From the NCBI GenBank assembly GCA_012510625.1, contig JAAZHP010000139.1:1-29900 (forward strand): a stretch of DNA of 29,900 nucleotides. The letters are read 5' to 3'. Both the position numbers and the translations under genes were made by a program. Below the pieces are notes generated by a model. It was not told the DNA's origin and ran no database searches. It worked only from the letters and a program-made list of their open reading frames with translations. The stretch is from Bacillota bacterium. GTDB lineage: Bacteria; Bacillota; Dethiobacteria; DTU022. Positions 15,613-24,038 of the stretch are shown piece after piece (within the stretch, counting starts at the first letter, position 1; each line of letters starts with the position of its first letter).

Positions 15613-15897
15613 ATGGCCAAACAGCGTAAAATTCCCATGCGCATCTGCGTGGGCTGCCGGGATAAAAAACCGAAACGGGAGCTGCTCCGCCTGGTTCGCA
15701 CTCCGGAAAGCGAAGTCCAAATTGACCTGAGCGGCAAAATGTCCGGCCGCGGCGCCTATATCTGCAAGCAAAAGGCCTGCCTGGAAAAAGCGCTAAAGGG
15801 GAAAAGACTGGAAAAAAATCTGGAACATCCTATTTCCGAAGGGCTCATCACGGCGATAAAAGCGCTGCTTGAATCCGGGGATGAGTATAGATCTTAA
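15613..15897 (+). CDS. rnpM: RNase P modulator RnpM (YlxR family)
   Basis: 94-residue small RNA-binding protein. The family pattern is clear: MRICVGCRDKKPKRELLRLVR near the N-terminus and GRGAYICKQKACLEKAL in the middle, with the CxxC-type cysteines. In B. subtilis YlxR (RnpM) binds and tunes the RNase P RNA. CAAAGGAGG stands upstream of the ATG. The partner gene ylxQ (L7Ae-like), which usually follows, is absent: infB starts 40 nt downstream. Confidence 0.92.
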   Translation: MAKQRKIPMRICVGCRDKKPKRELLRLVRTPESEVQIDLSGKMSGRGAYICKQKACLEKALKGKRLEKNLEHPISEGLITAIKALLESGDEYRS

Positions 15898-15937
15898 AGG
15901 TCTCTGCCAGGGAGGGCTTTTAATGGAGGTGTATTAA

Positions 15938-18025
15938 ATGGCTAAGGTGAGGGTTTACGAACTGGCCAAAGAACTGGGTACCACCAGCAAAAAGTTGATC
16001 GAGATAATGGAAGGAATGAACATCGAGGTTAAGAACCATATGAGCACGCTGGAAGATGAAGAGGCCCAGCGTGTGATCGCCATTCTGACCGGTAAAGCGG
16101 AGAGCGATGAAGCCGCTAAAAAGAAGGAAACGCCGGATTCAGATAAAGAGAAGCCTGTTCGAGCCGAAAAAAAAGAGGCGGCCCCTTCGAAATCAAAAAT
16201 AAAAGATAAGCCTGCCGCCGGAGCGGTAAAGAGGCTCAAGACGGAGCCGCCGCCTGCCGGGAAAAAAGCGGCAGTGAAGAAAAAGCGGCGCCTGGTAAGG
16301 ATCGAAGGCCGGACTACTGTCGGTGAACTGGCGGCCATATTTAATGTTACCCCGGCAGAACTTATCACCAGGCTTCTCGATCTGGGTATTGTCGCCGGCA
16401 TCAACCAGGCCTTAAGCTCGGCAGCGATCGAACTTGCCGCTGAGGAGTTCGACATGGACGTTGAGTTTGTGGCCGATCCGAAAGAGCAGGAACTTTTCGC
16501 TGAAGATAAGGAGAACGGCAAGAAAATGGTCCCCCGGAATCCTGTGGTCACGGTGCTGGGACATGTGGATCACGGCAAGACTTCTCTCCTGGACGCCATC
16601 CGTGAAACTAATGTCACCGCCGGTGAAGCGGGGGGAATTACCCAGCACATTGGCGCATACGAGGTGGAGATATCAGGCAAAAAGATAGTTTTTCTGGATA
16701 CACCCGGGCATGAAGCTTTTACCGCCATGCGCGCAAGGGGAGCCCAGGTTACCGACATAGCCGTCCTGGTTGTGGCTGCCGATGACGGAGTCAAGCCGCA
16801 GACAATTGAAGCAATCAACCACGCCCGTGCAGCCGGGGTGCCAATTATTGCGGCCATCAACAAAATTGACAAGCCGGGGGCCAACATTGAGAAAGTCAAG
16901 CAGCAGCTTTCTGAGCAGGGGCTTGTCCCTGAAGAATGGGGCGGCGAAACCATCTTTGTCAATGTCAGCGCTTTGCAGAAGACAGGGTTAGATGAACTGC
17001 TCGAGATGATCCTGCTGGTGGCTGAGGTCAGCGAACTGAAAGCAAATCCTGACCGCGCGGCCCGGGGGACGGTAATTGAGGCTCATCTAGACCGGGGGAG
17101 GGGGCCCGTAGCCACGGTCCTGGTTCAGGATGGCACGCTGCGCGTCGGCGCCCCGGTGATCTGCGGCACTACGACAGGCAAGGTCAGGGCAATGTTGAAT
17201 TACAAGGGAAAACGGGTCACTGAAGCCGGGCCGGCTACCCCGGTGGAGCTGCTCGGTCTGAACGAAGTCCCGCTGGCCGGCGACAGGTTCCAGGTGGTGG
17301 CCGATGACCGACTTGCCCGGCAGGTTGCCGAGAAGCGCTCTCAGAAAATAAAAGAAGCCGCCCATAAAAGGCAGCGGATTTCCCTTAATGATCTTTTCAA
17401 GCAGATCCAGGAGGGGGAAGTTAAGGAACTTAACCTGGTAATTAAAGGCGATGTGCATGGTTCTGTGGAGGCGCTCCAGGAGGCCATCCTGAAGCTGAGC
17501 CTTGACGAAGTAAAGATCAAGGTGATCCATGCCGGCACCGGAGCGATCAATGAATCGGATGTTATGCTGGCGTCCGCCTCGAACGCCATCGTCATCGGAT
17601 TCAATGTCCGCCCGGATAATAATGCGCGCCGCCTGGCCGAGCAGGACCAGGTGGACGTACGCCTTTACCGCGTCATCTACGAGGCGCTGGAGGATATCGA
17701 AGCGGCGGTCCGCGGCCTGCTCAAGCCGGTCTACCAGGAGCAGGTTTTGGGCCAGGCTGAAATCCGCCAGGTATTCAGGGCATCAAAGCTGGGGAATATT
17801 GCCGGCTGCCACGTTATCGAGGGGAAGATTACGCGCAACGCCCTTGTTCGCCTGATCCGCGACGGCGTGGTTGTCCACGAAGGAAAGCTGGCCTCGCTAA
17901 AGCGCTTTAAAGACGATGTCCGCGAGGTCTCCAGCGGTTTTGAATGCGGCATTCTTCTGGAGGGATATAACGACATTGCCGAGGGAGACCTGATCGAAGC
18001 CTATACCATGCAGCAGGTTAACTGA
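15938..18025 (+). CDS. infB: Translation initiation factor IF-2
   Basis: GTPase that delivers initiator tRNA to the 30S subunit. 695 residues: an N-terminal IF2-N domain (MAKVRVYELAKELGTTSKKL), a Lys/Glu/Ala-rich linker to about 120, a second IF2-N-like segment, then the G domain with G1 GHVDHGKT (208-215), G3 DTPGH (254-258) and G4 NKID (308-311), followed by domains II-IV. The C-terminal KRFKDDVREVSSGFECGILL is characteristic. TGGAGGTG precedes the ATG. The short linker fits the compact IF-2 form of Firmicutes. Confidence 0.98.
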   Translation: MAKVRVYELAKELGTTSKKLIEIMEGMNIEVKNHMSTLEDEEAQRVIAILTGKAESDEAAKKKETPDSDKEKPVRAEKKEAAPSKSKIKDKPAAGAVKRLKTEPPPAGKKAAVKKKRRLVRIEGRTTVGELAAIFNVTPAELITRLLDLGIVAGINQALSSAAIELAAEEFDMDVEFVADPKEQELFAEDKENGKKMVPRNPVVTVLGHVDHGKTSLLDAIRETNVTAGEAGGITQHIGAYEVEISGKKIVFLDTPGHEAFTAMRARGAQVTDIAVLVVAADDGVKPQTIEAINHARAAGVPIIAAINKIDKPGANIEKVKQQLSEQGLVPEEWGGETIFVNVSALQKTGLDELLEMILLVAEVSELKANPDRAARGTVIEAHLDRGRGPVATVLVQDGTLRVGAPVICGTTTGKVRAMLNYKGKRVTEAGPATPVELLGLNEVPLAGDRFQVVADDRLARQVAEKRSQKIKEAAHKRQRISLNDLFKQIQEGEVKELNLVIKGDVHGSVEALQEAILKLSLDEVKIKVIHAGTGAINESDVMLASASNAIVIGFNVRPDNNARRLAEQDQVDVRLYRVIYEALEDIEAAVRGLLKPVYQEQVLGQAEIRQVFRASKLGNIAGCHVIEGKITRNALVRLIRDGVVVHEGKLASLKRFKDDVREVSSGFECGILLEGYNDIAEGDLIEAYTMQQVN

Positions 18026-18057
18026 CCGGCGCCTGAAGGCTCGGGGAGGTAAATGCC

Positions 18058-18417
18058 ATGTCTCTAAACAGAGCCCGGCGGGTCGCCGGGGAGATGAAGA
18101 AGGAGATCAGCAGGATTATCGCCAGGGAGATCAAGGATCCCGGGATCGCTTCGCTGACCAGTGTCACCGCAGTAGAGCTCTCCCGGGACTTGCGCCATGC
18201 CACTGTCTATGTGAGCGTTTTCGGCACTGCTGCAGAAAAGGAGCGGACCATGCAGGCACTGCTGCGGGCTACCGGTTTTATCCGCAGCGAAATTGGCAGG
18301 CGGATTCGCCTGCGTCATACCCCGGAAATTCAATTTTCCGAGGATCTCTCCCTGGAATACGGGGCCCATATCGAAAAAGTTTTGAGATCATTGCAGAAGG
18401 ACAACATTGAAGAATGA
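18058..18417 (+). CDS. rbfA: 30S ribosome-binding factor A
   Basis: 119-residue cold-shock 16S rRNA maturation factor. Its KH-like fold is recognised from RRVAGEMKKEISRIIAREIKDP, the TSVTAVELSRDLRHATVYVSVFG strand region and GFIRSEIGRRIRLRHTPEI. GGGGAGG precedes the ATG. It overlaps nrnA by 4 nt (ATGA), indicating translational coupling. Confidence 0.95.
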   Translation: MSLNRARRVAGEMKKEISRIIAREIKDPGIASLTSVTAVELSRDLRHATVYVSVFGTAAEKERTMQALLRATGFIRSEIGRRIRLRHTPEIQFSEDLSLEYGAHIEKVLRSLQKDNIEE

Positions 18418-19409
18418 GAGACTATGAAACAGTGATCCGGCTTTTCCGGAAGATGGGCTCGTTTTGCCTTGTTTCCCACATGCAGCCCGACGGGGACAGC
18501 ATCGGATCACTGCTGGCCCTGGGTGAAGTACTGGTTAAATCGGGAAAGCGGGTCCGCCTTTTTACGCCGGCTGCCGTCCCCCGCAAATATGCCTTCTTGC
18601 CGGGCAGCGAAAATATATCTGCAGAGAGCGGCGGCTGGGAGGAAGATGCGGCGGCGGTGGTGCTCGACTGCAGCGACCTCGAGCGGACGGGCTATTTTAA
18701 AGAGATGATTGCCCGCTCCGCCGTAGTGATTAACATCGATCACCATGTTACCAACCGCCGCTTTGGAACGGTCAACCTGGTCGATCCGCAAGCTGCGGCT
18801 ACCGGGGATATAATTTTTCGCCTCATTAAGGCGATGCAGCTGGAGCTGACTGTCTCCATGGCCGAGTGCCTCTACGTAGCCATCTCCACTGACACAGGCT
18901 CCTTCAAGTTTGACAATACCACCGCAGATACACATCGCGCCGCCGCCTCGCTGCTGGAATCACATGCTCTTAATCCCGGGATGATTTCGCAGAGGATCTT
19001 CGACGAGTATCCCCTCTCTTATTTACTGGTTCTAAAAAAAGTGCTGGGCACGCTGGAGCTGTTTGGCGAAAAGAAGATCGCGGCAGTGACGGCCAGCCGG
19101 GATATGCTGGAGCACTGCGGGGCTCAAGTGGATGAGCTTGACGGAATAATCAACTATACCCGCAACATTGAAGGCGTAGAAATAGGGATTATGTTTTTTA
19201 TTGACCGGGGCGGCGAGGTTAAGATCGGCTTCCGTTCAAAAAATATTGATGTCAGCGCCCTGGCGGGGCGGTTTGGCGGAGGCGGCCACCCCAGGGCTGC
19301 CGGCTGCCGCCTGAAAGGCGCATATGGCTCCATCAAGGAGCAGGTAATTCGCGAAGCGCTGCTGGCTGTAGTTAGCCCGCCTGATGATCTCGCCGGCCGC
19401 CGGGGCTGA
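18414..19409 (+). CDS. nrnA: DHH-family bifunctional oligoribonuclease / pAp phosphatase NrnA
   Basis: 331-residue phosphoesterase that degrades nanoRNAs and dephosphorylates pAp. The metal motifs are intact: HMQPDGDSIGS (D26, D28), VVLDCSD, and the DHH triad at 109-111 in VINIDHHVTN; the DHHA1 domain ends with the substrate loop GGGGHPRAAGC. The start overlaps the rbfA stop in an ATGA junction. Position between rbfA and truB is the conserved one in Firmicutes. Confidence 0.94.
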   Translation: MRDYETVIRLFRKMGSFCLVSHMQPDGDSIGSLLALGEVLVKSGKRVRLFTPAAVPRKYAFLPGSENISAESGGWEEDAAAVVLDCSDLERTGYFKEMIARSAVVINIDHHVTNRRFGTVNLVDPQAAATGDIIFRLIKAMQLELTVSMAECLYVAISTDTGSFKFDNTTADTHRAAASLLESHALNPGMISQRIFDEYPLSYLLVLKKVLGTLELFGEKKIAAVTASRDMLEHCGAQVDELDGIINYTRNIEGVEIGIMFFIDRGGEVKIGFRSKNIDVSALAGRFGGGGHPRAAGCRLKGAYGSIKEQVIREALLAVVSPPDDLAGRRG

Positions 19410-19421
19410 AAATATGAAAGA

Positions 19422-20366
19422 ATGGATAGGTCTGTCTTTATGGATGGGATCATCAACTTGAATAAACCTGCAGGGATCAGCTCCCACGGGGCGGTAGCGG
19501 AGGTGCGCCGGCTGGTTCCGGGGGTAAGGGTGGGCCATGCCGGGACGCTGGATCCCGCGGCTACCGGGGTGCTGCCTATTTGCCTGGGCCGGGCTACACG
19601 GGTGGTCGAATACCTGGTGGAGCTGCGCAAGGGTTACCGGGCGGCGATTGAGCTTGGCGTTGCCACCAGCACGGGCGATGCCGAGGGCGAAGTGGTCTCC
19701 AGAAGCGATGTTCCCCTGCTTGAGCGGCCGGAAATCGAGAAGCTGCTGCAGTCCCTGACGGGCGTGCAGCGGCAGAAGACCCCGCCATATGCCGCGGCCA
19801 AGCACCGCGGGCGGCCGCTTTATGAATATGCCCGCCGCGGCGAAAGGGTCCCCGTAAAAATGCGCACCGTGGAGATCTACCGCCTGGATTTGCTGGCTTA
19901 TTCTCCCGGCGAGGCGCCTCATATCATCTGCGAGGTGGAATGCTCGAAAGGGACCTATATCCGGGAACTGGCTGAAGAGATGGGGCGCCGCCTGGGCTGC
20001 GGCGCGCATCTTCACGCCCTGGAGAGGCTTTTCGTAGGACCCTTTGAAATCGGTAACGCCGTATCTCCGGAGGCCCTGGCGAGAGCCGCCGCCGGCGGCG
20101 GCTTTAGAGAGATGCTGCTGCCCATGGATCGGGCCCTGGAACATTTTGAAGCTCTCTCCGTCCCCGACACCGTTGTGAATGACCTCCGGGCGGGGAGGGC
20201 GGTCCCCTGGAGCCGGCTGGAAGAGGCCGGGCTGTGCCGGCATCAGCCCGGCTCCCGGATGTTGCGCATTTACAACACCGTGGGGCATTTTAAAGCACTG
20301 GCCCGCATTCACGGCGCCGGAGTCGATATGGTCTTAAAAACTGTAAAATTCCTGGCTTCATCGTAA
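19422..20366 (+). CDS. truB: tRNA pseudouridine(55) synthase TruB
   Basis: Forms pseudouridine 55 in the T-loop of tRNAs. 314 residues. Catalytic Asp44 lies in GHAGTLDPAATGVLP; DGIINLNKPAGISSH opens the fold, and KGTYIRELAEEMGRRLG and a PUA-like C-terminal part follow. Two in-frame ATGs compete: 19422, with only GAAAGA directly before it, and 19440, which gives the family's usual MDGIINLNKPAG start; the longer one is listed. It sits 12 nt after nrnA. Confidence 0.94.
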   Translation: MDRSVFMDGIINLNKPAGISSHGAVAEVRRLVPGVRVGHAGTLDPAATGVLPICLGRATRVVEYLVELRKGYRAAIELGVATSTGDAEGEVVSRSDVPLLERPEIEKLLQSLTGVQRQKTPPYAAAKHRGRPLYEYARRGERVPVKMRTVEIYRLDLLAYSPGEAPHIICEVECSKGTYIRELAEEMGRRLGCGAHLHALERLFVGPFEIGNAVSPEALARAAAGGGFREMLLPMDRALEHFEALSVPDTVVNDLRAGRAVPWSRLEEAGLCRHQPGSRMLRIYNTVGHFKALARIHGAGVDMVLKTVKFLASS

Positions 20367-20383
20367 GGAGAAAAAGGCGAAGT

Positions 20384-21370
20384 ATGGAGATCATCTACAG
20401 CCTGAACAGCTATTCCATTAAAAAAGAGCTTTACCTGGCTCTGGGGAATTTTGACGGGGTTCACCTCGGACACCAGGCAGTTATACGCCGCGCCATAAAG
20501 CAGGCCCGCTCTTCCGGAGGCGCCGCCGGGGCGATGATTTTTGAGCCCCATCCTTTCACCCTGCTTAACCCGGAGAAGCCCTTCTGCCTCCTCACCGGGA
20601 TGGAGGAGCGGCAGGCGCTGATGGCACAACTGGGACTAAACTATCTTTTTGTGGAGCCCTTTACTAAAAAGACGGCATCCATGTCCCCGGAAGAATTTAT
20701 CCAGGATATTCTCCTGCACAGATTCAAGATCAGCGGAGTATCGATAGGTGATGACTATACTTTCGGGCGGGGCGGCTTGGGAGGAGATGAGCTGATGCGG
20801 CAGTACGGGGAGCGCCTCGGCTTCTCGGTTTCGGTTACTCCCATGAAAAAAACCGCCGGGATGGTGATCAGCAGTTCAGCCATAAAGAAGATCCTCGCGG
20901 ATGGAGCGGTGGAACAGGCTGCCCGCCTGCTGAACTACTTTTTCCACCGGAGGGGGCAGGTAGTTCCGGGTCAGGGACGGGGGAATAAATTGCTCTATCC
21001 CACTGCCAACATAATCCCCGCATCGAACCTGGTCTGGCCTGGCAGCGGGGTCTACCTCACCGCCATCGGAGGCTTGGAGCGGCGGGTCCATTTCGGGCTG
21101 ACCAACGTGGGGACGAAACCCACATTCGATGACGGCGCTTTCGCCGTAGAGACACACATTCTTGATTTTGACGGCGATGTCTACGGGCGGGAGATTACGA
21201 TCTACTTCCTGATGCGGCTGCGCGATATACAAAATTTTTCTTCCGCAGCGAGGCTGCGGGAGCAGATTGCGGAGGATATCAGCCGGGGCAGGGAGATGGC
21301 CGCATCCCGTTTCGCCCATATCGAGGAATTCGTGGAGCCGGTTCGCTTTCTCCGGCCCCCTGCGGATTGA
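20384..21370 (+). CDS. ribF: Bifunctional riboflavin kinase / FMN adenylyltransferase
   Basis: Makes FMN from riboflavin and then FAD. The 328-residue protein has the N-terminal nucleotidyltransferase motif LALGNFDGVHLGHQAVI, FEPHPF, ISSSAIK, then the kinase domain with GRGNKLLYPTANI (the common LGFPTANI reads LLYPTANI here), GVYLTAIGG and TNVGTKPTF, and an ending that runs through the flavin-binding helix. AAGGAGAAAAAGG precedes the ATG. It lies 17 nt after truB, as in most Firmicutes. A promoter for rpsO follows. Confidence 0.95.
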   Translation: MEIIYSLNSYSIKKELYLALGNFDGVHLGHQAVIRRAIKQARSSGGAAGAMIFEPHPFTLLNPEKPFCLLTGMEERQALMAQLGLNYLFVEPFTKKTASMSPEEFIQDILLHRFKISGVSIGDDYTFGRGGLGGDELMRQYGERLGFSVSVTPMKKTAGMVISSSAIKKILADGAVEQAARLLNYFFHRRGQVVPGQGRGNKLLYPTANIIPASNLVWPGSGVYLTAIGGLERRVHFGLTNVGTKPTFDDGAFAVETHILDFDGDVYGREITIYFLMRLRDIQNFSSAARLREQIAEDISRGREMAASRFAHIEEFVEPVRFLRPPAD

Positions 21371-21371
21371 T

Positions 21372-21400
21372 TTTACTTTTGCTTTTAACTGTGTTAGAAT
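21372..21400 (+). promoter_or_regulatory. Sigma-A type promoter of rpsO-pnp, extended -10
   Basis: TTTACT (21372-21377), a 17-nt spacer, and extended -10 TGTTAGAAT (21392-21400). It gives an untranslated leader of about 80 nt before rpsO. Confidence 0.6.
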
Positions 21401-21404
21401 TTTT

Positions 21405-21487
21405 CATGCGAACCGCGGGCTAGGTTGAAGGCGCTCCCAACCTTTTACTTGGCCGGCGGTGATAATAACACATGGGAGGTAAAGATA
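21405..21487 (+). promoter_or_regulatory. Structured rpsO leader, candidate S15 autoregulation site
   Basis: The leader can fold with a closing stem ACCGC (21412-21416) to GCGGT (21456-21460) around an inner perfect stem AGGTTG (21422-21427) to CAACCT (21438-21443). It is followed by the ribosome binding site GGGAGGT. S15 represses its own mRNA through unrelated leader folds in different bacteria, so a leader here would fit, but no known consensus was matched. Confidence 0.4.
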
Positions 21488-21754
21488 ATGCTGGTCCAGG
21501 AGAAGAAGCAGGAGATCATTGAGCACTACAGGATTCACGAAAACGACACCGGTTCGCCGGAAGTGCAGATTGCCCTTCTCACTGAGAGAATCAACGCGCT
21601 GACAGAACATCTTAAAGAACACAAGAAAGATTTCAACTCGCAGCGCGGGCTGCTGAAGATGGTAGGGAAGCGGCGCGGGCTGCTCAATTACCTGCGCAAG
21701 AAATCTCCGCAGCGCTACCAGGAAGTGCTTTCCCGTCTTGGCCTGCGGAAATAA
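21488..21754 (+). CDS. rpsO: 30S ribosomal protein S15
   Basis: 88 residues, the normal S15 length, binding the central domain of 16S rRNA. HENDTGSPEVQIALLTERI, TEHLKEHKKDFNSQRGLLKMV and GKRRGLLNYLRK are diagnostic. ATG at 21488 has GGGAGGT 7 nt upstream; the reading frame is open further upstream but that part is leader, not protein. pnp follows 39 nt downstream with no terminator, the classic rpsO-pnp pair. Confidence 0.97.
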   Translation: MLVQEKKQEIIEHYRIHENDTGSPEVQIALLTERINALTEHLKEHKKDFNSQRGLLKMVGKRRGLLNYLRKKSPQRYQEVLSRLGLRK

Positions 21755-21793
21755 ACAGTTGAATTTAAGTCATGGAAGGAGGTTTTTTACGGC

Positions 21794-23944
21794 TTGGAAA
21801 CATTTTCCCTTGAATTAGAAGGCAAGACCCTGAAGCTCGAAACAGGGCGCCTGGCCAAGCAGGCAGGCGGAGCTGTTTTGATCAGCTACGGTGAAACAGT
21901 GCTTCTGGTAACTGCGACCATGTCCGACGAACCCCGCGAAGGGGTTGATTTTTTTCCGCTGACCGTCGATTACGAAGAGAGGCTCTATGCCGTGGGCCGC
22001 ATTCCGGGAGGCTTTATCAAGCGTGAAGGCCGGCCTACGGAGAAAGCCATTCTCAGCGCTCGTCTCACCGACCGCCCCCTGCGGCCGCTCTTTCCGGAGG
22101 AGCTGCGCAACTCCGTCCATATTGTATCCACCGTTCTCTCGGTTGACCAAAACTGCCCCCCGGAGATACTCTCCATCATCGGCGCTTCGGCGGCCCTTTC
22201 AATTTCCCATATTCCTTTCAGCGGGCCTGTCGCTGCGGTTATGACGGGCCTGGTGGACGGGAAGCCGGTGATTAACCCGGACCTGGAGCAGTCCCTGCGG
22301 AGCAAGCTCCACCTTGTCGTTGCCGGCACGAAGGATGCGATTAACATGGTCGAAGCCGGGGCCTGTGAGGTCAGCCGCGAGGATTTGCTGGCCTGCCTGG
22401 CCGCAGCTCACGAAGCCATTAAGAAGATCATTGCGCTGCAGGAGGAAATGGTCTCCAGAGTGGGCCGTCCCAAGATAGAGATCCCCTTGTTCGAGCCGCT
22501 GCCTGAACTTGCGGCAGAGTTGGAGCCATTTTTTCTCCAGCGGATCGACCAGGCTTTGCGCACCGCCGATAAGCAGGAGCGCGAAGAGAAACTGGCTGCA
22601 GTAAAAGAAGAGGCCATGACCCAGTTCTTGGAGGAATATCCCGATCGTGAACACGATATCAAGTATCTCTACGAGAAGGTGCTCAAGAATACCCTGCGCC
22701 GGATGATCCTGCAGGAATCACTCCGCCCCGACGGGCGCAAACCCAATGAAATACGGCCCATCAGCTGCGAAGTTACCGTTTTGCCGCGCACGCACGGCTC
22801 GGCCCTATTTACCCGGGGGCAGACCCAGGTGCTTAATGTTTGCACTCTCGGCGCGCCGCGCGATGTTCAGATCCTCGACGGCCTCGGTATCGAAGAGTTT
22901 AAGCGGTTCATGCATCATTACAACTTTCCGCCGTACAGTGTGGGTGAAGCAGGCTTCATGCGCGGCCCCGGGCGGCGCGAAATCGGCCACGGCGCCCTGG
23001 CGGAAAGGGCCCTGGAATTCGTTATTCCCAGCGAAGAGGAGTTCCCTTATACCATCCGCCTTGTTTCGGAGGTCCTGGAGTCTAACGGCTCCACCTCCAT
23101 GGCCAGCGTCTGTGCCGGTTCCCTTTCCCTGATGGACGCCGGGATTCCCGTCTCCAAGGCGGTGGCCGGCATTGCCATGGGCTTGATCAAGGAAGGGGAG
23201 AACGTGGCCATCCTCTCCGATATCCAGGGAATCGAGGATTTCCTCGGCGATATGGACTTCAAGGTAGCCGGTACCGCGGAGGGGATCACCGCCCTGCAGA
23301 TGGATATCAAAACAAGGGGGATCTCGCTGGATATCCTTTCCAGCGCGCTCGAGCAGGCAGTCAGCGGTTACAAGTATATCCTCGGGATCATGCAGCAGAC
23401 AATCGATCGGCCGCGGCCCGAACTGTCGCCGTATGCGCCCCGGATGATTACCATGCACATAGACGTAGATAAGATCCGCGACGTCATCGGTCCCGGCGGT
23501 CGCGTGATCAACAAGATCACCGCGGAAACAGGCGCAGAGATCAACATTGAATCTGACGGCAAAGTTTATATACTGTCCGTAGATCTTGAAGCCGGCCGGA
23601 AGGCGCAAGAGATGATTGAATCCCTGGTTGCCGACGTGGAGCCGGGACAGGTTTATACGGGCAAGGTCACCAGGGTGGAGAAATATGGCGCCTTCATCGA
23701 AGTGCTTCCCGGCAAGGAAGGGCTGCTCCACATCTCGCGCATGGATCACCGCCACGTGGAAAGAACCGAAGATGTAGTCAATCTGGGTGATGAGATCGAG
23801 GTTAAGGTAACGGATATTGATGAAAAGGGAAGAATCAATCTATCCCGCAAGGATCTGCTGCCCAAACCGCCCGACCCTGCGCCCCGCGACAGGCACAGGG
23901 GAAGGCGACAGCGTTCTCCAAATCGCTCCAAACAAAAACCCTAG
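21794..23944 (+). CDS. pnp: Polyribonucleotide nucleotidyltransferase (PNPase)
   Basis: Phosphorolytic 3'-5' exoribonuclease, 716 residues. Two RNase PH domains are visible (N-terminal with VDFFPLTVDYEERLYAVGRI; second with RPDGRKPNEIRPISCEV, RTHGSALFTRGQTQVL and SEVLESNGSTSMASVCAGSL), followed by a KH domain with GPGG at 566-569 and an S1 domain (GQVYTGKVTRVEKYGAFIEV). The start is TTG at 21794 after GGAAGGAGG. The C-terminus is short and basic. The stop codon is inside the stem of the terminator hairpin. Confidence 0.97.
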   Translation: METFSLELEGKTLKLETGRLAKQAGGAVLISYGETVLLVTATMSDEPREGVDFFPLTVDYEERLYAVGRIPGGFIKREGRPTEKAILSARLTDRPLRPLFPEELRNSVHIVSTVLSVDQNCPPEILSIIGASAALSISHIPFSGPVAAVMTGLVDGKPVINPDLEQSLRSKLHLVVAGTKDAINMVEAGACEVSREDLLACLAAAHEAIKKIIALQEEMVSRVGRPKIEIPLFEPLPELAAELEPFFLQRIDQALRTADKQEREEKLAAVKEEAMTQFLEEYPDREHDIKYLYEKVLKNTLRRMILQESLRPDGRKPNEIRPISCEVTVLPRTHGSALFTRGQTQVLNVCTLGAPRDVQILDGLGIEEFKRFMHHYNFPPYSVGEAGFMRGPGRREIGHGALAERALEFVIPSEEEFPYTIRLVSEVLESNGSTSMASVCAGSLSLMDAGIPVSKAVAGIAMGLIKEGENVAILSDIQGIEDFLGDMDFKVAGTAEGITALQMDIKTRGISLDILSSALEQAVSGYKYILGIMQQTIDRPRPELSPYAPRMITMHIDVDKIRDVIGPGGRVINKITAETGAEINIESDGKVYILSVDLEAGRKAQEMIESLVADVEPGQVYTGKVTRVEKYGAFIEVLPGKEGLLHISRMDHRHVERTEDVVNLGDEIEVKVTDIDEKGRINLSRKDLLPKPPDPAPRDRHRGRRQRSPNRSKQKP

Positions 23945-23960
23945 CTTATAGGGTTTTTTT
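23934..23960 (+). terminator. Intrinsic terminator at the pnp stop codon
   Basis: AAAAACCCTA (23934-23943) pairs perfectly with TAGGGTTTTT (23949-23958) around a 5-nt loop, with a T-run following. The stem includes the last codons and stop of pnp. Confidence 0.8.
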
Positions 23961-23961
23961 A

Positions 23962-23991
23962 ATGCCTGCATAAGCAAAAAAATGCAGGCAT
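23962..23991 (+). terminator. Second hairpin after pnp
   Basis: ATGCCTGCAT (23962-23971) pairs perfectly with ATGCAGGCAT (23982-23991) around an A-rich 10-nt loop. No T-run follows on the plus strand. It may act as a back-up 3' barrier to exonucleases. Confidence 0.5.
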
Positions 23992-24038
23992 AGAATTTAA
24001 CGAGTCAATCCGAATAATACACGGAAGTGGTTGCGGTT

